This document shows positions 37,918-46,743 of a stretch of 64,000 nt of DNA, piece by piece; positions within the stretch are counted from its first letter, which is position 1, and every line of letters begins with the position of its first letter. The position numbers were made by a program, and so were the translations under genes. The notes under the pieces were generated by a model. It worked only from the letters and a program-made list of their open reading frames with translations, did not search any database and was not told where the DNA came from. The stretch comes from Polynucleobacter sp. es-MAR-4 (GTDB lineage: Bacteria; Pseudomonadota; Gammaproteobacteria; Burkholderiales; Burkholderiaceae). The stretch is taken from contig NZ_JACVPF010000001.1 of assembly GCF_018882055.1 (NCBI RefSeq), forward strand, positions 186,001-250,000, written 5' to 3'.

Positions 37918-38889
37918 ATGAAAACGACTTTCCTGGATTTTGAGCAGTCAATCGCTGAACTAGAGTCAAAGATTGAAGAGCTGCAATTTGTACAAGATGA
38001 ATCATCAGTAGACATCTCTGATGAGATTAAAACGCTGAGCGAAAAAAGTCAGCAGCTGACTAAAGACATCTATGCCAACTTAAGCCCTTGGCAGGTTTCG
38101 CAAGTGGCGCGTCATCCACAGCGTCCTTACACCTTAGATTATGTCGGTGCATTGTTTACGGATTTCCATGAGCTTCATGGCGATCGTAATTTTGCGGATG
38201 ATCAATCGATTATTACTGGCTTAGCTCGTTTTGAGAATCAGCCTTGCGTAGTGATTGGGCATCAAAAAGGCCGTGATACCAAAGAGCGCGCCTTAAGAAA
38301 CTTTGGTATGAGTCGCCCTGAGGGTTATCGTAAAGCGAAGCGTGTCATGCGTTTGGCTGAAAAATTTAAGTTACCCGTATTTACTTTCGTAGATACACCA
38401 GGGGCTTTCCCAGGTATTGATGCGGAAGAGCGTAATCAGTCTGAGGCAATTGGTCATAACCTCTATGTCCAAGCTGAATTAGAGGTACCCATCATCGCCA
38501 CCATTATTGGTGAAGGTGGTTCTGGCGGTGCGCTTGCAATTGCGATGGGTGATGTGGTGTTGATGTTGCAGAACTCTACATACTCTGTGATTTCACCTGA
38601 AGGCTGCGCGTCTATTCTTTGGAAGACTGCTGATAAAGCGCCTGAAGCTGCCGAGCAATTAGGTTTGACTGCACAACGTTTAAAGGCAATTGGCTTGATT
38701 GATAAGATCGTCGCCGAACCGACTGGTGGTGCACATCGTGATTACGACACCATGATGAACAACATGCGCAAAGCTTTGACTGAGTCTCTTAAGACCTTCG
38801 ATGGCATGAAAGTGGATGCGCTTCTTGAGCGTCGCCATGAACGCTTAATGAGTTATGGCAAGTTCAAGGAAATCGAAGCCAAGTCCTAA
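37918..38889 (+). CDS. accA: Acetyl-CoA carboxylase carboxyltransferase subunit alpha
   Basis: This is the alpha half of the carboxyltransferase that makes malonyl-CoA for fatty-acid synthesis. The 323 residues start with a coiled-coil ([17 protein letters not shown]). They contain the [11 protein letters not shown] motif, the oxyanion-hole glycines in [17 protein letters not shown], and [23 protein letters not shown] sequence. tilS overlaps its 3' end by 35 bases, as is common in betaproteobacteria. Confidence 0.97.
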   Translation: MKTTFLDFEQSIAELESKIEELQFVQDESSVDISDEIKTLSEKSQQLTKDIYANLSPWQVSQVARHPQRPYTLDYVGALFTDFHELHGDRNFADDQSIITGLARFENQPCVVIGHQKGRDTKERALRNFGMSRPEGYRKAKRVMRLAEKFKLPVFTFVDTPGAFPGIDAEERNQSEAIGHNLYVQAELEVPIIATIIGEGGSGGALAIAMGDVVLMLQNSTYSVISPEGCASILWKTADKAPEAAEQLGLTAQRLKAIGLIDKIVAEPTGGAHRDYDTMMNNMRKALTESLKTFDGMKVDALLERRHERLMSYGKFKEIEAKS

Positions 38890-40177
38890 GGCAGCCTCTC
38901 AAGTAGCCACAAAAGCAGCCAAGCGTATTGGTCTTGCCCTCAGTGGCGGGCTTGATTCGGTTGTGCTGCTCGATACCGTTTGCAAAGCGGTTCAAGCAAA
39001 CTCCAGCAAAGAGTCTACAGAGCTTTGGGTCTTTCACATTCATCATGGATTGCAAAAGCCGGCCGACCAATGGCTAGAGTTTTGCGAGAAGCTAGCCAAA
39101 AAATACCCTGTGCATTTTGATTTTCGTCTTTTGCATTTTGCGGATCAATCACAGGGCAATATTGAAGCTCTAGCAAGGGCAGAGCGTTACGATGCTCTCA
39201 CGGATTTATGTGTTGAGCATGGCATTGAAGATCTGCTGCTGGCCCACCATCAAAATGACCAAGCCGAAACCGTGCTCTTACAACTCTTAAGGGGTTCAGG
39301 TGTAGCTGGCCTATCTGGCATGCCACTGAATCGTTCGAAGTTGAAAGCAGACCAGTCGATTACGCTCTGGCGCCCACTACTGAATCAAAGTAGGGCAGAG
39401 TTAGAGGCCTACGCTAAAGAGCACAAACTCAAGTGGGTAGAAGATCCCAGTAATCAAAATACGCGCTATCGACGCAATGCTATTCGCAAAGAAATTATTC
39501 CAAAGCTAGAGAAAATTCAGCCTGGAGCAGTTGCCAACTTAGCTCGCAGTGCAGATTTATTAGCCCAATCCCAAGTGCTGCTTGATCGTTTAGCTGGTCA
39601 AGATGGAAAAAACATTCTGCTAGGTAACGATTTAAAGCTAGCGCCTCTATTGGTTCTCGCTAAGTCAGATAAATCAGCCGCAAATAACTTACTGCGTTAT
39701 TGGCTGAAGTTAAATGGTCTCGCAATGCCATCCCAAGAGCGCCTTGAGTCATGGTGGAAAGATCTCATGGCTGTAAAAATGGATTCCAGCTTGGAGTGGC
39801 AGCATGACGGGGTGAGTATTTATCTTTGGCGTGGCGTCTTGCAGGTTGCTAATCGCAAAACTGGGCAGTGGGTCTTTCAGGCCATTCCTGTGCGGAGTAA
39901 GTTGCTTGGCTTGCCTGCTGACTGGATCGCTGAAGTTCAAGCACAAGGCTTTGTTGAAGAGAGGCAGCGCCAAGGAGCAGAAAAGATCCAAATCAAGGCG
40001 AATACGCCACGTAAAAGCCTGAAGAACCTGTTCCAGGAGTCCGGTACGCCACCATGGGAGCGGCAGACCCCACTGCTGTATATCAAGGGCCAGCTGGTAG
40101 CGGTAGCGGGAGTAGGGGTGAGTTACCCTCATTTGGTGTCTGCCGGCAAGCGGGTGCTCCCTGTATGGCTTGAGTAG
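38855..40177 (+). CDS. tilS: tRNA(Ile)-lysidine synthase
   Basis: TilS turns C34 of the AUA-reading tRNA-Ile into lysidine and is essential. The N-type ATP-pyrophosphatase loop [14 protein letters not shown] lies at about 27-40. [28 protein letters not shown] sequence and [13 protein letters not shown] are also family motifs. A C-terminal domain reaches residue 440. The ATG at 38855 lies inside accA (35-base overlap), and no better start lies before the P-loop, so coupling to accA is likely. Confidence 0.94.
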   Translation: MASSRKSKPSPKAASQVATKAAKRIGLALSGGLDSVVLLDTVCKAVQANSSKESTELWVFHIHHGLQKPADQWLEFCEKLAKKYPVHFDFRLLHFADQSQGNIEALARAERYDALTDLCVEHGIEDLLLAHHQNDQAETVLLQLLRGSGVAGLSGMPLNRSKLKADQSITLWRPLLNQSRAELEAYAKEHKLKWVEDPSNQNTRYRRNAIRKEIIPKLEKIQPGAVANLARSADLLAQSQVLLDRLAGQDGKNILLGNDLKLAPLLVLAKSDKSAANNLLRYWLKLNGLAMPSQERLESWWKDLMAVKMDSSLEWQHDGVSIYLWRGVLQVANRKTGQWVFQAIPVRSKLLGLPADWIAEVQAQGFVEERQRQGAEKIQIKANTPRKSLKNLFQESGTPPWERQTPLLYIKGQLVAVAGVGVSYPHLVSAGKRVLPVWLE

Positions 40178-40256
40178 CCATAAAACCCTGTAAAATAAGC
40201 CCCTTTTAGACCCTAGGGAATGTAATTCCCTGTTAATAGACAATACGACGGTTTTT

Positions 40257-41507
40257 ATGGCTCTTATCGTTCATAAGTATGGTGGCACCTCAATGGGCTC
40301 TGTGGAGCGCATTCAGAATGTTGCTAAACGCGTTGCTAAGTGGATGCGTGCCGGTCACCAGGTAGTTGTGGTGCCCTCAGCTATGTCTGGCGAAACCAAT
40401 CGCTTGCTTGGTTTGGCTAAAGACATCAATCCAGATGCAAATCCACGCGAACTGGATCAAATCGCCTCTACGGGTGAGCAGGTCAGCTCTGGCTTATTGG
40501 CCCTGGCATTGCTGCGCGAGGGCATTGATGCAGTTAGTTATGCTGGTTGGCAAGTGACAGTCCACACAGATTCTTCATTTACTAAAGCGCGTATTAAGAG
40601 TATTGATGACAAGAAAATTCTTGCTGATCTCAATGCAGGACGCGCTGTAGTGGTAACTGGTTTCCAGGGCGTTGATCCGAATGGCAACATCACCACATTG
40701 GGTCGAGGCGGCTCTGATACATCAGCTGTTGCGATGGCTGCAGCCCTTAAGGCTGATGAGTGCTTGATCTATACCGACGTAGATGGCGTGTATACGACCG
40801 ATCCCCGCGTTTGTGAAGATGCCCGTCGCTTAGACAAAATTACCTTTGAAGAAATGCTTGAAATGGCAAGTCTTGGCTCTAAGGTATTGCAGATTCGCTC
40901 AGTCGAGTTTGCTGGTAAGTACAAAGTTAAAACCCGTGTTCTGTCATCGCTGACAGATCCGTTGATGCCCCTTGATCAAGAGATGAAGTCGGGCACCTTG
41001 ATTACATTTGAAGAGGACAGCACTATGGAAGCCGCAGTTATTTCCGGCATCGCCTTCGCGCGTGATGAAGCCAAAATTACCGTTCTTGGCGTTCCCGATC
41101 GCCCAGGAATTGCTTATCAGATCTTAGGTCCGATTGCGGATGCGAATATTGATGTTGACATCATTATTCAGAATCAATCGTTTGAAGGTAAGACAGACTT
41201 TACTTTTACAGTTCCACGTGCCGACTATCAAAAGGCTCTGGACTTGCTCAAGAACAACGTTCAAGCCCACATCGAAGCTAAAGAAATCACTGGTGATCCA
41301 AAGGTTTCTAAGGTATCCGTAGTGGGTGTTGGCATGCGCTCCCATGTGGGTGTTGCTAGCAAAATGTTCCGCACATTATCGGAAGAGGGTATTAATATCT
41401 TGATGATCTCTACCAGCGAAATCAAGATCTCAGTAGTCATTGATGAAAAATACATGGAGCTGGCTGTACGTGCCCTCCATAAGGCTTTCGAGCTGGATCA
41501 GAAGTAA
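40257..41507 (+). CDS. lysC: Aspartate kinase
   Basis: The first enzyme of the aspartate family (Lys, Thr, Met, DAP). The 416 residues begin with the kinase domain (VHKYGGTSMGS, then GRGGSDTSAVAMAA, YTDVDGVYTTDPR) and end with two ACT domains from about 265 (ITVLGVPDRPG, then VSVVGVGMRSHVGVASKMF), which bind feedback amino acids. It follows tilS by 79 bases. I see no lysine riboswitch in that spacer, only a small AGGGAAT/ATTCCCT hairpin. Confidence 0.97.
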   Translation: MALIVHKYGGTSMGSVERIQNVAKRVAKWMRAGHQVVVVPSAMSGETNRLLGLAKDINPDANPRELDQIASTGEQVSSGLLALALLREGIDAVSYAGWQVTVHTDSSFTKARIKSIDDKKILADLNAGRAVVVTGFQGVDPNGNITTLGRGGSDTSAVAMAAALKADECLIYTDVDGVYTTDPRVCEDARRLDKITFEEMLEMASLGSKVLQIRSVEFAGKYKVKTRVLSSLTDPLMPLDQEMKSGTLITFEEDSTMEAAVISGIAFARDEAKITVLGVPDRPGIAYQILGPIADANIDVDIIIQNQSFEGKTDFTFTVPRADYQKALDLLKNNVQAHIEAKEITGDPKVSKVSVVGVGMRSHVGVASKMFRTLSEEGINILMISTSEIKISVVIDEKYMELAVRALHKAFELDQK

Positions 41508-41543
41508 AAACAAGCAGTAAATGCTTTAAAACCGCAGTAAAAC

Positions 41544-41575
41544 CCCGCAGCTAACGGAATCCGTTAAACTGTGGG
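41544..41575 (+). terminator. Two-tier hairpin between lysC and tRNA-Ser
   Basis: The outer stem CCCGCAG / CTGTGGG (7 bp with one G-U pair) encloses the inner stem TAACGG-AAT-CCGTTA. The T-tract is poor (TCGTTGT), so it may be a weak or factor-dependent lysC terminator or an RNA-processing site before the tRNA. Confidence 0.5.
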
Positions 41576-41597
41576 TCGTTGTAAAGGCATCAAGCAG

Positions 41598-41692
41598 GGA
41601 GACGTGGCCGAGCTGGTCGAAGGCACTCCCCTGCTAAGGGAGCATCGGGGCTAAAACTCTGATCGGAGGTTCGAATCCTCTCGTCTCCGCCA
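41598..41692 (+). tRNA. tRNA-Ser (GCU)
   Basis: A 95-base class II tRNA with acceptor stem GGAGACG / CGTCTCC, anticodon stem CTCCC/GGGAG with loop CTGCTAA (anticodon GCT), a long variable arm, TTCGAAT T-loop, and encoded CCA. Confidence 0.97.
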
Positions 41693-41736
41693 AAATCCTT
41701 GTGATTTAACTGCTTGAGCCGGCACGACAAATAACT

Positions 41737-41761
41737 AAGCCCCTTCACCGGGGCTTTTTTA
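41737..41761 (+). terminator. Intrinsic terminator after tRNA-Ser
   Basis: The stem AAGCCCC / GGGGCTT with a TTCACC-type loop is followed by TTTTTT, 45 bases after the tRNA. Confidence 0.92.
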
Positions 41762-41870
41762 TTTCCCGCTCATCAATTCCTGATGGCAATACTCATAACC
41801 ATTCCCTAGAAGCACGCACTTTTCATTCATTTGGACGCAATCTTTGCAAATGTAAATATTTATTACTAAA

Positions 41871-41901
41871 GTTCACAACTTCACAACTTCTGTGGTATAG
41901 T
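41871..41901 (+). promoter_or_regulatory. Promoter with tandem TTCACAAC repeats upstream of the HTH/zinc-ribbon gene
   Basis: An extended -10 (TGGTATAGT, box at 41896-41901) lies 18 bases after TTCACA (41872). TTCACAAC occurs twice in tandem here, with a third partial copy (TTCTG). The repeats overlap the -35 region, where a repressor would bind. Confidence 0.5.
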
Positions 41902-41919
41902 ACTTCTAAAGGAGGTGAA

Positions 41920-42099
41920 ATGAGAAGAGCGATACCAAAAACACATCAAGCTTTAGATTGGATAGGGAAGGGAATGACCGCAGCTCAAGCCGCTAGAAAG
42001 ATGGAAATTTCAGAATCTAGCGTCTACGCCGCCTTAAGAAAAACAAAAGCAAAAGATTCAGGTTGTTGTCCAACGTGTGGTCACAAATTAAGGAAATAA
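41920..42099 (+). CDS. Small HTH + zinc-ribbon protein (59 residues)
   Basis: A 59-residue protein behind a near-perfect Shine-Dalgarno (GGAGGTG, 41911-41917). Residues 10-42 form a predicted helix-turn-helix (GMTAAQAARKMEISESSVYA), and the end carries a zinc-ribbon half CCPTCGHKL at 49-57. The design resembles small phage or plasmid regulators. The codons are AT-rich. One base separates its stop from the next ATG (42101), so the two are an operon. The tandem repeats at the promoter are its natural candidate target. I do not recognise a named family. Confidence 0.8.
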   Translation: MRRAIPKTHQALDWIGKGMTAAQAARKMEISESSVYAALRKTKAKDSGCCPTCGHKLRK

Positions 42100-42100
42100 G

Positions 42101-42397
42101 ATGAAAAAAACTCTATTAGCTGTTGCCTCAATCTCCGTAGCTGCATTTGCATATGCAAATACCTCATCTGATTCTTCTGAATTGGTAAGCCAGCAATGCA
42201 AGATTTCAGCTGAAGCAGTTTCCACATTGAAGGGTTTGCGCTATGGGAATACTTCCATACGCAAGGATGTAGCAGGGTTGATTAATTTAAATCTCAAAGT
42301 ACAAGAGAATAAAGATGCTGCGCAAATGACCTTAAACCGCATGGTTGATGATCAGGTAAATACAGCATCTGCTTTGGAAGCAAAGTATTGCTCTTAA
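42101..42397 (+). CDS. Small exported protein of unknown function
   Basis: 98 residues with a Sec signal peptide (MKKTLLAVASISVAAFAYA, cleavage probably after AYA or ANT). The mature part is about 78 residues and predicted helical. It has two Cys residues, one near the start (SQQCKIS) and one at the end (AKYCS), which could form a disulfide in the periplasm. It is coupled to the HTH/zinc-ribbon gene. The function is unknown. Confidence 0.75.
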   Translation: MKKTLLAVASISVAAFAYANTSSDSSELVSQQCKISAEAVSTLKGLRYGNTSIRKDVAGLINLNLKVQENKDAAQMTLNRMVDDQVNTASALEAKYCS

Positions 42398-42443
42398 TGC
42401 TGTAATGAATGGGTTGTTACCCAATCATCTTTAAAGGCCTTTG

Positions 42444-42884
42444 ATGACCCATTCATTTGAGTGCCCAGAATGTGGCAACCCCAGGGGAATGCTTGGGGAA
42501 TGTCGTCAGTGCGGAAGTGAGGAGCTTCCTATTCCGCATAGCGACACGATGGTATTGAATTTGAAGTTTGATGGACCAACTGCTGAAGAGGCTTTGGATC
42601 GATTGACTATTGCATTGCGCCGCGCATCAGAGGTCGGAATTAAAGCCATGATCCTGATCCATGGGTATGGAGCTAGCGGTGAGGGCGGGAGAATTAAGTG
42701 GGCCGTGCACGATGCCCTCGAAAATAACTATTTCTCAGACCGAGTTGATGAATATCATTTTGGTGAGCAAACTGCCTTTGGTAGCGAGGCCTATCATGCA
42801 CTATTGCGAAGAAGGCCAGGTCTGAAGGCCTATCTTAAGCACTTCAAGGAAGGTAATGCAGGTATGACGGTATTAATACTGTGA
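42444..42884 (+). CDS. Zinc-ribbon and Smr-like domain protein
   Basis: 146 residues from the ATG at 42444 (a TTG immediately before is in frame). An N-terminal zinc ribbon, CPECGNPRGMLGECRQCGS, has four Cys. From about residue 35 an Smr-like domain follows: LNLKFDGPTAEEALDRL replaces the usual LDLHG opening, and ILIHGYGASGEGGRIKWAV matches the HGxGxGxLR core. Smr domains of MutS2 and relatives cleave RNA or DNA. The changed first motif makes activity uncertain. It stands alone between the exported-protein gene and the DUF883 gene. Confidence 0.75.
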   Translation: MTHSFECPECGNPRGMLGECRQCGSEELPIPHSDTMVLNLKFDGPTAEEALDRLTIALRRASEVGIKAMILIHGYGASGEGGRIKWAVHDALENNYFSDRVDEYHFGEQTAFGSEAYHALLRRRPGLKAYLKHFKEGNAGMTVLIL

Positions 42885-42950
42885 TCTCTGTTCAGAATTG
42901 CTTAGAATGGTCTCATTAATCTTTTTATTTGCTATCAGCTAGGAGCGGCA

Positions 42951-43286
42951 ATGACTGCTAAAAAATCAACTACGACACATGAAGAGACTCAGATTAATTC
43001 TGAAAACTTGATTGGCGACTTCAAGGCCTTGATGGCGGACGCCGAAGATCTGATTAAGGCAACTGCAAGTCACGAGGATGGCCCACTGAGTGCAATTCGT
43101 TCAAAAGCTTTGGATACCCTTAACAGCGCAAAAGAAAGTCTTTCATCTGTCGAGGGCACTGTAACTGAAAAGGCAAAAGTTGTAGCTGAGCGTGCCGATG
43201 AGTTCGTGCACCGCAATCCTTGGGAGGCGGTAGGCGTTGCCGCCGGTCTAGGCCTCTTGATTGGTCTTTTCATTCGTCGTCGCTAG
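42951..43286 (+). CDS. DUF883 (ElaB/YqjD-type) membrane-anchored protein
   Basis: 111 residues: an amphipathic helical part (about 15-85) and a single C-terminal membrane helix (WEAVGVAAGLGLLIGLFI) ending in RRR. E. coli YqjD/ElaB of this family are inner-membrane proteins that bind stationary-phase ribosomes. It is the first gene of the conserved yqjD-yqjE-yqjK trio. Confidence 0.88.
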   Translation: MTAKKSTTTHEETQINSENLIGDFKALMADAEDLIKATASHEDGPLSAIRSKALDTLNSAKESLSSVEGTVTEKAKVVAERADEFVHRNPWEAVGVAAGLGLLIGLFIRRR

Positions 43287-43292
43287 GCATCT

Positions 43293-43664
43293 ATGTCCCA
43301 AGAAAATCTTTTATCTTCTCTTAAGAATCTCGTCTCCACTGGTGCTTCTATAGCTCAAACGCGTTTGGAGTTGATATCTACGGATGTTCAGATTGCTCGT
43401 ACTCAGTTTCTGAGTTTGCTGGTTATGATCATCTTTACATTATTTTTCTTATTTTTTGGCTTAGTAATGCTGGCCTTGCTGATTGTGATTTATAGCTGGG
43501 AGACTGATCGCGTTTTGGCCCTGAGCTTATTGACAAGTGGGTTCTTAGCGGTAGGCTGTATTTTGGCTTTGCTAGTGTTACGTTCTCTGAAGACCATGCC
43601 TAGATTGTTTGAGGCAACTATTACTGAATTATCCAAAGACCGCCAGGAGCTTGCGAAGCGATGA
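43293..43664 (+). CDS. YqjE-type phage-holin-superfamily membrane protein
   Basis: 123 residues with two predicted membrane helices (about 38-68 FLSLLVMIIFTLFFLFFGLV, and 78-102 ALSLLTSGFLAVGCILALLV), a charged N-terminal helix, and a basic C-terminus. It matches the holin III/YqjE family, which is usually not a true holin. It starts 6 bases after the DUF883 gene and overlaps the next gene by 4 bases. Confidence 0.87.
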   Translation: MSQENLLSSLKNLVSTGASIAQTRLELISTDVQIARTQFLSLLVMIIFTLFFLFFGLVMLALLIVIYSWETDRVLALSLLTSGFLAVGCILALLVLRSLKTMPRLFEATITELSKDRQELAKR

Positions 43665-43942
43665 GTCGAAAATTGGCGGAGCTTGAGGCTAGGCAGAAAG
43701 TCCTCCAGGAGCGCGCAGCGCAAGAACGCGCAGACTTTGCTTTGCATTTTGAACCGATAGAAAAGCCGCTATCTTGGGCCGACAAGGGTATCGATGCCTT
43801 TCATTTTGTAAAGAGCACCCCGATACTTTGGACCAGTGCATTTGCTGTACTAGCGCATTACAAGCCTAAGCTGGCCAGTAAAGTTCTGGCCGTGGGTTGG
43901 GGCACTGTAAAGCTGCTCAAAGGTGCCAAGAATCTTATTTAG
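43661..43942 (+). CDS. YqjK-like protein
   Basis: 93 residues: an N-terminal charged helix (LAELEARQKVLQERAAQERADF) and a weakly hydrophobic C-terminal helix. It fits YqjK by position after yqjD-yqjE, and ATGA overlap couples it to the YqjE gene. Its stop overlaps the apt stop on the other strand by two bases, so transcription converges here. Confidence 0.75.
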   Translation: MSRKLAELEARQKVLQERAAQERADFALHFEPIEKPLSWADKGIDAFHFVKSTPILWTSAFAVLAHYKPKLASKVLAVGWGTVKLLKGAKNLI

Positions 43943-44457
43943 GCTATCAGTACTGTTTTATTGATAATTCCTTGTTGACTCAGAATTTCCCCGCCATTTA
44001 AACCCGCAATTTCTAGTAATGTAAGGGCGCCTGCTACCTCAAAGCCAGCCTTCTTTAGCAATTGACTTGCTGCAATAATGGTTCCCCCGGTGGCGAGGAC
44101 ATCATCCACAATTAAAACGCGTGCACCTGCTGGCAGGGTGGACTGCTGAATTTCTAAAGAGTCAGAACCGTACTCCAGGCCATAGGATTCTCGATGGCTA
44201 GCCAGGGGTAGCTTGTTAGGTTTTCGGGCCAACGCGAGGCCTTTATGGGCCTGATACGCTAGTGCAGCTCCGAAGATAAAACCGCGGGATTCAATGCCTA
44301 GAATATGGCTGTACTCAAATTGCTGGGCAAAAGCCTCTAGCTGCAGCGTAGCGTTCTTCAGTGCGGCTGGATGGGCCAAGAGGGGGGATATATCCCTAAA
44401 GAGAATTCCAGGCTTGGGAAAATCCGGGACTCCGGGTAGATAATCTAATAAATTCAT
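43939..44457 (-). CDS. apt: Adenine phosphoribosyltransferase
   Basis: This salvage enzyme makes AMP from adenine and PRPP. From the ATG at 44457 it is 172 residues, the usual length (the frame extends seven codons upstream without need). Motifs are PGVPDFPKPGILFRDISPLL, IESRGFIFGAALA, and the PRPP loop VLIVDDVLATGGTI (about 110-123). It is head-to-head with the nucleosidase gene at 44460, which would supply adenine. Confidence 0.95.
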   Translation of the reverse strand: MNLLDYLPGVPDFPKPGILFRDISPLLAHPAALKNATLQLEAFAQQFEYSHILGIESRGFIFGAALAYQAHKGLALARKPNKLPLASHRESYGLEYGSDSLEIQQSTLPAGARVLIVDDVLATGGTIIAASQLLKKAGFEVAGALTLLEIAGLNGGEILSQQGIINKTVLIA

Positions 44458-44459
44458 TA

Positions 44460-45032
44460 TTGGCTGACATGAAAACACAATTACTCATTATTACCGCACT
44501 AGAGTCTGAGTTGGATAAAAGCGCTTTACCAACGGGCGTTGACATTGTGTATTCAGGGGTTGGCAAAATCAATGCAACAGCTGCAAGCCTTCGGGCCATT
44601 CATGAATATGAGCCAAAGCGAATTGTGAACTTTGGAACTGTCGGAAAAATTAACTCTGCCCTAGAGGGATTGCTGGAGATCGGAAAAGTGATCCAGCGAG
44701 ACATGATGACGGTACCTCTAGCTCCACGAGGTCAAACCCCATTTTGCTCAAAACCATCCCAATATCTCTCTCTTGGCGGCGAGCATACTTGCGGTACTGG
44801 CGATAGTTTCGTCACGGCTCACGATCCTTGGTTAATATCCGAGGGCATTGATGTGGTCGATATGGAGTTATTTGCTATTGCCAATATTGCCTATCAATTT
44901 AATATTCCATGGCAATCATTTAAATATGTGAGCGATGATGCTAATGCCGACTCCGGCAATGAATGGAAGCATCGAGTCAATCATGGTCAAGAGCTCTATC
45001 TAGAAAAGCTCAAAGAGCTGATGAGTGCTTAG
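44460..45032 (+). CDS. MTA/SAH nucleosidase-like phosphorylase-superfamily protein
   Basis: 190 residues of the PNP/UDP phosphorylase fold. The base-binding and ribose motifs are recognisable: LLIITALESELDKS at the start, VYSGVGKINATAASL, then VDMELFAIANIAY (substrate Met-Glu) and KYVSDDAN with the catalytic Asp. Methylthioadenosine/S-adenosylhomocysteine nucleosidase is the best guess. The first codon is a TTG at 44460, and the ATG at 44469 is an equally good start. The gene lies head-to-head with apt with only 2-11 bases between starts. Confidence 0.8.
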   Translation: MADMKTQLLIITALESELDKSALPTGVDIVYSGVGKINATAASLRAIHEYEPKRIVNFGTVGKINSALEGLLEIGKVIQRDMMTVPLAPRGQTPFCSKPSQYLSLGGEHTCGTGDSFVTAHDPWLISEGIDVVDMELFAIANIAYQFNIPWQSFKYVSDDANADSGNEWKHRVNHGQELYLEKLKELMSA

Positions 45033-45068
45033 TCAGAACTAAAGTACAACCCAATAAATAGTCCATAG

Positions 45069-46739
45069 ATGAATGCTCAAAAGCCTTGGCTAAAGAACTA
45101 TCTTGAAGGCGTTCCTCACGAGATCGATTTAGTAGGTCATGCATCGATCATTGAGTTGCTAGAGGAATCTTTTAGCAAGTACCCTGAACGTATTGCTATA
45201 GAGTCGATGGGACATGTAATCAGTTACCGTCAGCTTGATATTCTGTCGAAAGACTTTGCGGCCTATTTACAAACTTTAGGCCTAGAGCCGGGATCGCGAA
45301 TCGGCATCATGTTTCCCAATGTGCCTCAATACTGTATTGCAATGTTAGGCACCCTCCGAGCCGGCCATGTTGTGGTCAACATTAATCCCCTGTATACAGC
45401 ACGAGAACTCGAGCATCAATTACAAGACAGTGGCGCATCCATTTTGGTGATACTTGAAAACTTTGCGCACGTGTATCAGGAGATTGCCGATCATGGTCTT
45501 GTAAAGAGGGTGATTGTGAGTAGTCTGGGAGAGACTCTGGGCCCCAAAGGCGTCATCATCAATCTAGTCGCTCGACATATCAAAAAGCTCATTCCACACT
45601 GGAGCTTTCCTTGTGTGAAATTAAATCAAGCGCTCAAAATTGGCGCAGGCCATGGTTTTACTAAGCCAGACTTAAGCCCTGAGGATATCGCCTTCTTGCA
45701 ATACACCGGCGGGACGACTGGCGTTTCAAAGGGTGCGGTTTTATTGCATCGAAATATATTGGCGAACATCCTGCAAATTGAGTCATGGCTTGATCCGGCC
45801 TTAAAAAACCGATATGAGCAGCAACTCGTCTTTTTATGCGCACTACCCATGACGCATATTTTTGCGCTGACTGCTTGCGGATTGTTAGGCATGCGAAAGG
45901 GCGCTAAATTATTATTAGTTGCCAATCCACGGGATATACCTGCCTTCATCAAACTCTTGATGAAAAATCCTGACATCAATATTTTTCCCGGTGTGAATAC
46001 GCTGTTCCATGCACTCATTCATCATCCTGAATTTAAGAAAGTTAAGTTACCCAATCTCTTGGTAACTATTGGTGGTGGTATGGCGGTTCTCAAGAAAACC
46101 GCTGATCTTTGGCAAAGGCTGATGGGTGTACCAATTGCTCAAGGTTATGGTCTATCAGAGACTTCACCGGTAGTTTGTGTGAACACACCCTTTGTAAAAG
46201 AATTTACAGGCTCCATTGGCATGCCGGTACCCAGTACAGATGTCCTGATCTTGGATGACGATGGGGTGGAAGTTCCATTTGGTAGCCCTGGTGAAATTTG
46301 CATCAAAGGGCCACAAGTGATGGCGGGCTACTGGAATAGGCCTGAGGAGACCGAGCAATTTATTACCCCAGAGGGTTATTTCAAGTCTGGCGATATTGGC
46401 ATCATGAGTCCAGAGGGCTACGTACAAATTGTGGACCGCAAGAAAGACATGATTGTGGTTGCTGGCTTCAAGGTGTTCCCAAATGAAATCGAGGAAGTGA
46501 TTTCTCTAATGCCAGGCGTCAGGGAGTGTGCTGTGATTGGATTCCCGCACCGTAAGCTTGGTGAGATCGTCAAAGCCTACATTGTCAAAGATAAATCCGA
46601 GTTAACTGAGGCTGACGTTATTCAGTATTGCAGAGACCAAATGACGAGCTATAAGCGCCCTAGAAAAATAGCATTTATTGATGAGATGCCAAAGTCTAAC
46701 GTTGGCAAAATCTTGCGCCGTCACCTGCGCGATTTATAA
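45069..46739 (+). CDS. fadD: Long-chain acyl-CoA synthetase
   Basis: An AMP-forming ligase that activates fatty acids to acyl-CoA. The 556 residues contain the P-loop YTGGTTGVSKGAVLLH (about 213-228), QGYGLSETSPVV, the GYFKSGDIG motif, and the C-terminal DRKKDMIVVAGFKVFPNEIE and lysine in KSNVGKILRR. It fits with ETF-QO and acyl-CoA-related genes in the window. Chain length is inferred from the family. Confidence 0.92.
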   Translation: MNAQKPWLKNYLEGVPHEIDLVGHASIIELLEESFSKYPERIAIESMGHVISYRQLDILSKDFAAYLQTLGLEPGSRIGIMFPNVPQYCIAMLGTLRAGHVVVNINPLYTARELEHQLQDSGASILVILENFAHVYQEIADHGLVKRVIVSSLGETLGPKGVIINLVARHIKKLIPHWSFPCVKLNQALKIGAGHGFTKPDLSPEDIAFLQYTGGTTGVSKGAVLLHRNILANILQIESWLDPALKNRYEQQLVFLCALPMTHIFALTACGLLGMRKGAKLLLVANPRDIPAFIKLLMKNPDINIFPGVNTLFHALIHHPEFKKVKLPNLLVTIGGGMAVLKKTADLWQRLMGVPIAQGYGLSETSPVVCVNTPFVKEFTGSIGMPVPSTDVLILDDDGVEVPFGSPGEICIKGPQVMAGYWNRPEETEQFITPEGYFKSGDIGIMSPEGYVQIVDRKKDMIVVAGFKVFPNEIEEVISLMPGVRECAVIGFPHRKLGEIVKAYIVKDKSELTEADVIQYCRDQMTSYKRPRKIAFIDEMPKSNVGKILRRHLRDL

Positions 46740-46743
46740 AAAC

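Noticed and set aside
40178..40256. Lysine riboswitch before lysC
   Set aside because: The 79-base spacer is too short for the L-box and lacks its conserved core. Only a small AGGGAAT/ATTCCCT hairpin is seen.
41693..41919. Phage attachment site at tRNA-Ser
   Set aside because: I looked for a repeat of the tRNA 3' end downstream and did not find one. No integrase is nearby, so no island is called.
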